From: Flavobacteriaceae bacterium
GTDB taxonomy: Bacteria > Bacteroidota > Bacteroidia > Flavobacteriales > Flavobacteriaceae
Length of the DNA: 5,650 nucleotides
Direction of reading: 5' to 3'
Assembly: GCA_013214275.1 (NCBI GenBank)
Contig: JABSPP010000127.1
Location: 1-5,650 of the forward strand
The notes below the pieces were generated by a model, which had not been told where the DNA came from, searched no databases, and saw nothing but the letters and a program-made list of their open reading frames with translations. This document shows positions 1 through 5,205 of this stretch, in pieces. The position numbers and the translations under genes were made by a program. How positions within the stretch are numbered: position 1 is the stretch's first letter; the number at the start of each line of letters is the position of its first letter.

Positions 1-137
1 AAAAGGAAATATTTAATAGTTGGCGTGCATATTAGGAGAGTGAGCATTTGTGATTAAGTGAACACTCACAGAGCAAAATAATCTTGTCAATGTTTCACGC
101 TAATACTTAATTTAGTTCAAGTATGATTGGATACAAA
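1..137 (+). promoter_or_regulatory. non-coding leader of the yceI cluster with a weak promoter candidate
   Basis: No convincing coding frame is seen before the yceI-like gene, so this stretch probably holds its promoter. A TTGTCA at 84-89 is followed by TACTTAAT at 104-111, a partial match to the Bacteroidota -7 element TAnnTTTG. The spacing is a little short, so the assignment is weak. A spaced inverted repeat TGTGA (49-53) / TCACA (66-70) with a 12-base gap lies upstream and could be a regulator site, but the half-sites are short and may be chance. No riboswitch or RNA gene was recognised. Confidence 0.25.
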
Positions 138-692
138 ATGCTAAAAATAAATAAGGTCTTCTTTTTGGTGATGGGTATTGTCATCTCTCAAGTAGCATCA
201 TCACAGACCTACTTTACAAGAACAGGGTTAACAGAATTTAAGGCTTCTGTAAAAGCTTTTGAGCCTGTAGAGGCAAAGAACAATAGTACTACGGTGATCT
301 TAAAAGCACAAACTGGGGATTTTGCAGCACAGCTTTTTATCAATGCTTTTCAGTTTAGGGTGGCTTTAATGCAAGAGCATTTCAACGAAAATTATATGGC
401 CTCTAATGAGTTTCCAAAGGCTATTTTTAGAGGGAAGTTCAAGGATTTTGATTTGGTTTCTATCATCGAAAAAAAAGAATATGATCTTTCTGGTTCTCTA
501 ACGATAAAAGGAGTAGAAAAGAATATGAACACTAAAGCAGTGGTGGAGAAAGAAGGAGACCGAATAATTTTATCTGCTACTTTTTCTGTGACTCCGAAAG
601 AATTTGGAATCAAAATTCCGGCTATTGTAAAGGATAAAATTGCAGATATCATTAACATCATTATAGCGTATGAGCTTGTCGAAAAGAAGTAG
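138..692 (+). CDS. YceI family secreted protein
   Basis: YceI proteins are small periplasmic or secreted eight-stranded lipocalin-like barrels that bind isoprenoid-type lipids; the exact ligand here is unknown. From the ATG at 138 the product has 184 residues. Residues 1-23 form a signal peptide: a basic start (MLKINK), a hydrophobic core (VFFLVMGIVISQV) and small residues ASSQ before the likely cleavage. The family signature lies at about residues 77-99, with LMQEHFNENYM followed by FPKAIFRG. SGSLTIKGVEK follows at about 118-128 and FGIKIP near 156-161. Length is normal for the family. An in-frame ATG at 123 would add five residues (MIGYK); 138 is preferred because it gives the more typical signal peptide, but neither has a clear ribosome site. 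The 3' end overlaps the next gene by 23 bases, suggesting coupled translation. The family call is firm; the ligand and physiological role are not. Confidence 0.9.
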   Translation: MLKINKVFFLVMGIVISQVASSQTYFTRTGLTEFKASVKAFEPVEAKNNSTTVILKAQTGDFAAQLFINAFQFRVALMQEHFNENYMASNEFPKAIFRGKFKDFDLVSIIEKKEYDLSGSLTIKGVEKNMNTKAVVEKEGDRIILSATFSVTPKEFGIKIPAIVKDKIADIINIIIAYELVEKK

Positions 693-1059
693 TATTATTA
701 TGACCATTTTGGTTGTCATTGCGATTACTGCCTTTATCGTTTACAGGTATGCTATGCAACCACCGACAACCATTGAGTCGAAGGAGGTCGATTTTACGGG
801 GAGTTCAGACACTTTCCTCGCCGAAATTCAAAAAGATATTTCTGCATGGCAAGACAATGTTGTAGTGCTGACTGGAATTGTAACACAGCGTGATGAAAAT
901 GGAATCACATTGAGCAATCGAATCTATTGTCAGTTTAGAAAAGATGTCAACACCACTCTTATTAAAGAATATCAAGAAATTCGATTAAAAGGTCGCGTTA
1001 TTGGATACGATGATCTTCTAGACGAACTTAAATTAGATCAGTGTATCATTCAACAATAA
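670..1059 (+). CDS. membrane-anchored OB-fold (tRNA_anti-like) small protein
   Basis: This 129-residue protein has a short basic N-terminus (MSLSKRSS) and one hydrophobic helix at about residues 9-26, read as a signal anchor; there is no lipobox cysteine. A linker leads to a small beta-rich domain at about 60-127. That domain has the pattern VVVLTGIVTQRDENGITL, then IYCQF, then EIRLKGRVIGYDD, ending in LDQCII. This matches the layout of the tRNA_anti-like OB-fold family common in Bacteroidota exported proteins; despite the name, nucleic-acid binding is not implied. The ATG at 670 lies inside the 3' end of the yceI-like gene, and the next gene starts 4 bases after the stop, so all three are probably co-transcribed and handled at the envelope. 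A second in-frame ATG at 700 would cut into the membrane helix and is less likely. The fold is inferred from sequence pattern; the function is unknown. Confidence 0.75.
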   Translation: MSLSKRSSIIMTILVVIAITAFIVYRYAMQPPTTIESKEVDFTGSSDTFLAEIQKDISAWQDNVVVLTGIVTQRDENGITLSNRIYCQFRKDVNTTLIKEYQEIRLKGRVIGYDDLLDELKLDQCIIQQ

Positions 1060-1063
1060 TTCA

Positions 1064-1930
1064 ATGATGAAGCCCTATTTTTCTGTAGTTATTTTCCTTT
1101 TTTTAAGTATTTCGATTTGTGCCCAAGATGATCTTTTAGATGAGCTTGACGCCTTAACTGAGGAGGAAAAAAAATACGAGTTACCTGCTTTTAAGGCCAT
1201 GAAGATCGGAAATTTGCAATCGACAAAAATTGCTGAGAAAGGGGATTTGTATTTGTATGTTTCCCATCGGTTTGGCACCTTACAAAACGGAATTAAAACC
1301 TTTTTTGGATTGGATCAGGCCAATACCAAAATACAGCTAGTAAAAGGGCTTTGGGAAGGCATTCAGATGAGTATAGGGAGAGAGTCTCTGGGTGAGACCT
1401 ATTCTACTTCTATCAAGGCTCGACTGGCCAAGCAATCGGAGACCAATGCATTTACTTATGTTTTTTATGGTACTGCTAATATCAATACTCAGATAGGTGA
1501 AGATAGATTGCCCGATATCGAATTTGGTGATCGAATGAGCTATGCCACACAGTTATTAATCTCTCGGAGATTTTCTGATGATTTTTCTTTTCTGGTAGCG
1601 CCGTCGTATGTACGGCAAAATCTTCAGGATTTAAACATCACAGGAGGAAGGACTCACAACCAGTTTGTCATGGGATTGGGAGGTCGCTACAAGCTGAGTC
1701 AACGAATGAGCATCAATATGGATTATGCGTATAATTTTAACAGAGATCGCAATTCGCTCTTCAATGATCCTCTGACCATTGGTGTGGATATTGAAACAGG
1801 GGGACATGTATTTCAGCTTCTTTTTTCTAATGCACAATCTACAAATGAACCTGGCTTCTTAAGTAATGCCGAGGGGAACTGGGAAGATGGAGATATTTTC
1901 TTTGGATTTAATATTGTCCGAGTATTTTGA
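1064..1930 (+). CDS. DUF5777 family outer-membrane beta-barrel protein
   Basis: The 288-residue product starts with a clear signal peptide (MMKPYFSVVIFLFLSISICA, then QDD). An acidic stretch follows (DDLLDELDALTEEEKK, about 22-37), then PAFKAMKIGNLQSTK. The rest is a run of alternating polar/hydrophobic strands such as GDLYLYVSHRFG, LWEGIQMSIGRES, MSINMDYAYNFN and HVFQLLFSN. It ends in GDIFFGFNIVRVF with a terminal phenylalanine, the usual signal for outer-membrane barrel assembly. This arrangement, and the KIGN...HRFG region, are those of DUF5777 barrels found in Bacteroidota, whose cargo is not established. Two adjacent ATGs (1064, 1067) are equally good starts. It sits 4 bases after the OB-fold gene and closes the three-gene envelope cluster. 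The barrel assignment is strong, the transport or structural role unknown. Confidence 0.85.
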   Translation: MMKPYFSVVIFLFLSISICAQDDLLDELDALTEEEKKYELPAFKAMKIGNLQSTKIAEKGDLYLYVSHRFGTLQNGIKTFFGLDQANTKIQLVKGLWEGIQMSIGRESLGETYSTSIKARLAKQSETNAFTYVFYGTANINTQIGEDRLPDIEFGDRMSYATQLLISRRFSDDFSFLVAPSYVRQNLQDLNITGGRTHNQFVMGLGGRYKLSQRMSINMDYAYNFNRDRNSLFNDPLTIGVDIETGGHVFQLLFSNAQSTNEPGFLSNAEGNWEDGDIFFGFNIVRVF

Positions 1931-1940
1931 TCGAACTGTG

Positions 1941-1972
1941 ATAGCTGAGCGTGATTTTCCAAACTTAGCTAT
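1941..1972 (+). terminator. weak hairpin in the gap after the DUF5777 gene
   Basis: ATAGCTGAG at 1941-1949 can pair with CTTAGCTAT at 1964-1972 (nine pairs, one of them G-T) around a 14-base loop, starting 10 bases after the barrel gene stop. There is no T-tract after it, so it is not a classical intrinsic terminator. It may mark the end of the first operon or be chance. The remaining gap to 2067 shows no recognisable gene or RNA. Confidence 0.25.
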
Positions 1973-2067
1973 AGACACAGCTGATATCACAAACAACAAC
2001 TGGCTGTTCTGTAGCATCCTAACCGAATGGAAATTGATGTGCTTGAGAGTCTGATTTTATTTTTCTT

Positions 2068-2469
2068 ATGTCTAATGTAACATCTGAAATCGTATCAAAA
2101 ATTCACTTAGTGATTTCCGAGGTGGTGGTTATTCCAGTGGCGGTAGTCTATGGCTTTGACTTAGAATCTTCGCTGAATATGACTCCAGAAACAACCGATG
2201 ATTTCAATTTTCTGAAAGCAGTTATGGGTATTTATTTGGGGTTTTCCATCCTTTGGATTCTTGGAATATTTAAAAATAACTACTTGAAAATGGCATTGGT
2301 ATCTAACGTCATTTTTATGCTTGGCTTGGGATTTGGAAGGCTTGCAAGTGTGATATTTGATGGGCTGCCCTTAATAGGGTTTCTGGCTGGAACTGTGGGT
2401 GAATTGCTCCTTGGATGGTATGGTGTTTGGGTTCTATCTAGGAAAAGTGGTATTTTCGCCAAAAAATAA
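2068..2469 (+). CDS. DUF4345 family four-helix membrane protein
   Basis: The 133-residue protein is almost entirely hydrophobic, with four predicted membrane helices at about 11-29, 50-68, 73-93 and 104-123. Between the first and second lies a polar loop (NMTPETTDDFNF). The features that suggest DUF4345 are KAVMGIYLG at the start of helix 2, GLGFGRLASVIFDGLP bridging helices 3 and 4, and GTVGELLLGWYG in helix 4. No catalytic motif is visible and the family has no established function. The ATG at 2068 is preceded by a T-rich stretch without a Shine-Dalgarno sequence. The dusB-like gene starts only 6 bases after the stop, so the two are likely co-transcribed; that does not by itself imply a shared pathway. 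Confidence 0.75.
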   Translation: MSNVTSEIVSKIHLVISEVVVIPVAVVYGFDLESSLNMTPETTDDFNFLKAVMGIYLGFSILWILGIFKNNYLKMALVSNVIFMLGLGFGRLASVIFDGLPLIGFLAGTVGELLLGWYGVWVLSRKSGIFAKK

Positions 2470-2475
2470 TTTGAT

Positions 2476-3477
2476 TTGGTAAAAATAGGCGATATCGAAC
2501 TTCCAGATTTTCCTCTGCTGCTTGCTCCCATGGAAGATGTAAGCGATCCTCCTTTTAGAGCTTTGTGCAAAGAAAATGGTGCAGATGTTGTGTATACTGA
2601 ATTTATTTCTTCCGAAGGTCTCATTCGCGATGCTGCCAAGAGTGTGATGAAATTAGATATCTACGAGAAAGAGCGCCCTGTTGGAATTCAGATTTTTGGT
2701 GCCAACTTAGACGCCATGTTAAGATCGGTAGAAATTGTAGAAAAAACCAATCCCGATATTATAGACATTAACTTTGGATGCCCTGTAAAGAAGGTTGTTT
2801 CCAAAGGTGCTGGAGCGGGGATTTTAAAAGATATTGACTTGATGGTAGCCTTAACGGAAGCGATGGTTAAGCATACCAAACTTCCAGTAACAGTAAAAAC
2901 ACGACTAGGATGGGATCACGATTCGATTCGTATTGTAGAAGTTGCTGAACGATTGCAGGATGTGGGGTGTAAAGCCATCGCCATTCACGGCAGAACACGC
3001 GCACAAATGTATAAAGGGAGTGCCGACTGGCGACCTATTGCAGAGGTAAAAAACAACCCAAGAATGTATATTCCTGTTTTTGGTAATGGCGATGTGAATT
3101 CCCCTGAAAAAGCAATGGAAATGCGAGATATTTATGGACTTGATGGTGCTATGATCGGGAGAGCGTCTATAGGCTATCCATGGTTTTTTAATGAAGTAAA
3201 GCACTTTTTTGCAACGGGAGAGCATCTGACAAAGCCCACCATTGCTGAACGTGCTGAAATGGCTCGTCGTCATTTACAGATGTCCATCGACTGGAAAGGA
3301 GAACATCTGGGTGTTGTAGAAACTAGAAGACATTATACGAATTATTTTAAGGGAACCCCGCATTTTAAGGAATACCGCTTAAAAATGGTTACTTCTGATG
3401 ATCCGAAGGATGTCTTTGCGACCTTTGATGAGGTTGAAGCTACTTTTGGAAATGCTATGATTCCAGAAATCGGGTGA
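2476..3477 (+). CDS. dusB: tRNA-dihydrouridine synthase (DusB-type)
   Basis: This cytoplasmic FMN enzyme reduces a uridine in the tRNA D-loop to dihydrouridine using NAD(P)H. The 333-residue length fits the family. The N-terminal part of the TIM barrel carries LLLAPMEDVSDPPFRALC (14-31), the FMN-side motif. The catalytic cysteine is C102 in DINFGCPVKKV, which protonates the uracil ring. K141 in VKTRLGW, H171 in AIHGRTR, GNGD (203-206) and MIGRASIGYPW (227-236) complete the cofactor and RNA site. The C-terminal helical domain, with TRRHYTNYFKG, is present. The start chosen is TTG at 2476, giving MVKIGDIELPDFP, the usual Bacteroidota N-terminus; there is no in-frame ATG near it and upstream frames stop at once. 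It follows the DUF4345 gene by 6 bases and converges with the minus-strand ORF ending at 3489. Dus-family membership is certain; the DusB subtype is very likely. Confidence 0.95.
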   Translation: MVKIGDIELPDFPLLLAPMEDVSDPPFRALCKENGADVVYTEFISSEGLIRDAAKSVMKLDIYEKERPVGIQIFGANLDAMLRSVEIVEKTNPDIIDINFGCPVKKVVSKGAGAGILKDIDLMVALTEAMVKHTKLPVTVKTRLGWDHDSIRIVEVAERLQDVGCKAIAIHGRTRAQMYKGSADWRPIAEVKNNPRMYIPVFGNGDVNSPEKAMEMRDIYGLDGAMIGRASIGYPWFFNEVKHFFATGEHLTKPTIAERAEMARRHLQMSIDWKGEHLGVVETRRHYTNYFKGTPHFKEYRLKMVTSDDPKDVFATFDEVEATFGNAMIPEIG

Positions 3478-3488
3478 CTGTATCAGAG

Positions 3489-3947
3489 TTAATCGATAGA
3501 CAGCAATAAGTAAAGATTATGAATTAGAGAATATACAAGAGCTGTGGTAATTAGTAGCCACTTCTCTTTTTTACTAGTCTTCATTCGAGCTATAATGAAT
3601 AGTGAAGCCAAAATTACAGTAAGCACTACTGGTCCGTATATTTTCATCATATTAGAGTTATGGTAATGTACAAAACATACCAGACTTTCATCAAAATTAA
3701 AGACATAGTAGAAAAATAACACATCAATCTCATACCAAATAGGAATCGATAAACATGAAAGCACTAGAGTTCTAAAAATGGCTTGGCTTGGGTTTAATTT
3801 CAGGTATAGTAGATAAGTCATGGCAATTACAATTGAGTCTATAACTGGGAAGCTTACCAACTTGTAAATTAAATTGTCAAAATTTCGTTCTATGGAAAAG
3901 AAATCATATACTTTATTGTCTACAGATGCCTTATATAAATAAGGCAT
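3489..3947 (-). CDS. unrecognised four-helix membrane protein
   Basis: I do not recognise this 152-residue protein. It has about four hydrophobic segments: 31-50 (VSFPVIDSIVIAMTYLLYLK), about 58-83 with aromatic-rich DVLFFYYVF, about 101-121 (IYGPVVLTVILASLFIIAR) and about 129-150. A basic loop KTSKKEK lies before the last helix. No enzymatic motif is visible. The nominal ATG (3945-3947) lies inside the right arm of a perfect 22-bp inverted repeat, and residues 6-12 (KASVDNK) are encoded by the other arm. The first dozen residues may therefore not be genuine. A TTG at 3858-3860 just before the first helix is another possible start, or the gene could be a fragment of a longer protein. It ends 11 bases from the dusB stop in convergent orientation. 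Codon use is clearly more AT-rich than in the left-hand genes, in keeping with accessory origin. Confidence 0.55.
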   Translation of the reverse strand: MPYLYKASVDNKVYDFFSIERNFDNLIYKLVSFPVIDSIVIAMTYLLYLKLNPSQAIFRTLVLSCLSIPIWYEIDVLFFYYVFNFDESLVCFVHYHNSNMMKIYGPVVLTVILASLFIIARMKTSKKEKWLLITTALVYSLIHNLYLLLSID

Positions 3948-3960
3948 CTGTAGACAATAA
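3913..3960. repeat. perfect 22-bp inverted repeat with a 4-base loop, possible terminator
   Basis: The left arm 3913-3934 (beginning TTATTGTCTACAGATG) is exactly complementary to the right arm 3939-3960 (ending CATCTGTAGACAATAA). The loop ATAA is at 3935-3938, and pairing stops immediately outside the arms. It lies 23 bases downstream of the stop of the minus-strand cysteine-cluster gene, the place expected for that gene's transcription terminator. Neither side has a long T-tract, and the stem is AT-rich (seven G/C of 22). It also contains the nominal ATG of the 152-residue ORF, so in a read-through transcript it would hide that start. It could alternatively be a scar of palindrome-forming DNA rearrangement. 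The pairing is seen directly; the role is inferred. Confidence 0.9.
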
Positions 3961-3983
3961 TATAAATCAAAATATCTCTTAAG

Positions 3984-4745
3984 CTACTGAATTTCAACCA
4001 TTTCATTTGTCATTTCTGTCTTAGTTTTACCGCTCAATAAAGAAATTTCACTACTGAGATCATCCAGTATTTTCTGATAATTAGAATCATTAGACTTTTG
4101 TTTCAATATTTCGATTAAGCCTGATGCTTTAGACCTTAAAACTTCTGTTATCACAACACCATCTTCATTACTATTTATTTTATCAACGGCTATGTTTAAA
4201 TCAGGAAGTATATCAACTAAACTACCAAAATCAGAGATGGTTAAGTCATTAATATCAACGAATTCGCTGATGCTGTAATAGTAATTAATAAATTTTTTAC
4301 CAACCTCTGTTATATCCAAAAAATTATACTTTAATTCATAGTACGAATCAAAATAAGATAGTAAATTGATTGTTGGGAAATTCATATTGAATCTTGAATC
4401 ATTATTTATCTCTGATAGTTTACAAATACCATCAGATGAACCACATAACATTGTACTGTAATTACAACTACCAGAACTAGAGTAACTGCAAGCCACGTTA
4501 CATATTCCTGAACCTATTTCATCTACTAGTTCAAAATTTATTTTTTCACTGACGTTTTTGTTAGATTTTTCATCTAGATAAAATAATTTAGATATTTTAA
4601 AAATCTCCATACCCGAGTTTCCGTGAATTGTACTCAAATCAAAGGAATCATTTAAATGTAATTTCAAATGTATATCATCAAAATCGTCTAAGTAATAGGT
4701 TAGCAAAAATTCTACATTGTTAGGATCAATTCCATTATCTTTTAA
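3984..4745 (-). CDS. 5'-truncated unrecognised protein with a five-cysteine cluster
   Basis: From a TTG at 4706 this frame gives 240 residues, but it stays open further upstream and reads sensibly (LKDNGIDPNNVEFLLTYYL) back to 4745, where the likely end of an ISL3-type insertion begins. No ATG or good start exists in the extension, so the gene has probably lost its 5' part to the insertion. Numbering from the TTG, five cysteines (69, 73, 81, 88, 95) fall within 27 residues in a Ser/Gly-rich segment (around GICNVACSYSSSGSC), which suggests a disulphide-bonded or metal-binding loop. A segment at about 128-150 (LDITEVGKKFINYYYSISEF) and the following helical part loosely resemble the YY-x-x-S helical tails of Bacteroidota secreted proteins carrying CFI-box C-terminal domains, but a CFI motif itself is not seen. 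The C-terminus (195-230) is helical and lysine/glutamate rich. Function unknown; expression is doubtful because the promoter side is lost. Confidence 0.6.
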   Translation of the reverse strand, partial: LKDNGIDPNNVEFLLTYYLDDFDDIHLKLHLNDSFDLSTIHGNSGMEIFKISKLFYLDEKSNKNVSEKINFELVDEIGSGICNVACSYSSSGSCNYSTMLCGSSDGICKLSEINNDSRFNMNFPTINLLSYFDSYYELKYNFLDITEVGKKFINYYYSISEFVDINDLTISDFGSLVDILPDLNIAVDKINSNEDGVVITEVLRSKASGLIEILKQKSNDSNYQKILDDLSSEISLLSGKTKTEMTNEMVEIQ

Positions 4746-4770
4746 GGTTCTACCATTATTTTTATGGGTA
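4746..4770 (+). repeat. candidate ISL3 terminal inverted repeat
   Basis: Reading + from 4746, GGTTCTACCATTATTTTTAT followed by GGGTA has the GGxTCT beginning expected of ISL3-family ends. It lies just after the transposase stop codon and overlaps its last two codons. The partner end is not in the window, so the repeat cannot be confirmed by pairing. The adjoining 8 bases TCTTTTAA (4738-4745) would be the target duplication if this is the true end. Confidence 0.4.
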
Positions 4771-5196
4771 AAGATTCAAACCTCCGTGAAAGAATAGTAT
4801 AGCATTTCTAAAATTTTGGAATGTTCTATACCCTCTACCAGCGGTTTTTATTTCTTGTATTTTCCCATTTAATCGTTCTGCCATTGCATTTGAAAAGCTA
4901 GTAGTTAAAGCATTAATAACTCCTCTGATATGATTGTTGAACATTTTTGCCACTTTGATGAGTTCTTTGATATTACTTCTCAATACAGAAGCTCCCCATT
5001 TTATAAATAGACCAAAGGCTTGCTCTAAAGTTTGACTACCAAAGATATCTTTAAAATCCTCTCTTGCTCTCCATGCTTTACTTACTTGATAATTTGCAGC
5101 TTGTATATGTTCAAAAATAATCTGTTGTTTATCTGTCAGATTTTCTTTGTTTTTCTTGAGTTTGACAGTTAAGAGGCTTAATAATCTGTATATGAT
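4762..5196 (-). pseudogene. ISL3-family transposase, C-terminal fragment
   Basis: The uninterrupted frame encodes about 144 residues and starts directly after a stop at 5197-5199; there is no native start. The segment KENLTDKQQIIFEHIQ leads into YQVSKAWRAREDFKDIFG, the ISL3 helical region. The DDE catalytic glutamate follows in SNAMAERLNGKIQEIK (glutamate codon at 4876-4878), and then GRGYRTFQNFRNAILFF, the conserved tail of ISL3 transposases, ending LNLYP. An internal TTG at 4983 could be mistaken for a start and would give only 73 residues. The N-terminal zinc-finger and the first two catalytic aspartates are absent from the window. The gene was therefore cut, most simply by insertion of the IS1634-type element, and cannot make an active enzyme from this part alone. 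Confidence 0.9.
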
Positions 5197-5205
5197 TTAG
5201 TTAAT

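Larger units (their letters stand above)
4746..5205 (-). mobile_element. ISL3-family insertion sequence remnant
   Basis: The remnant consists of the C-terminal part of an ISL3-type transposase plus the flanking element end. The left boundary is placed at 4746, where GGTTCTACC begins in the + orientation; ISL3 elements characteristically start with GG and a TCT-like core. The right boundary is approximate: the transposase frame ends abruptly at 5196, where the IS1634-type element begins somewhere between about 5197 and 5215. The element interrupts the cysteine-cluster gene on its left. Confidence 0.65.

Noticed and set aside
49..70. TGTGA / TCACA half-sites resembling a CRP site
   Set aside because: The gap is 12 bases instead of the 6 of a CRP/FNR operator, so the resemblance is probably chance.
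1866..2054. 62-residue + strand ORF overlapping the end of the DUF5777 gene and the gap after it
   Set aside because: It is mostly an out-of-frame reading of the barrel gene, with a composition unlike a protein (mixed polar run, no signal or domain); only its last third is outside the gene.
2280..2639. 119-residue minus-strand ORF across the DUF4345-dusB junction
   Set aside because: It is antisense to two supported genes and has a low-complexity Ser/Pro-rich translation without a recognisable domain.
2905..3273. 122-residue minus-strand ORF opposite dusB
   Set aside because: It is antisense to a clearly conserved enzyme and shows no domain; it is a shadow of the codon pattern on the other strand.
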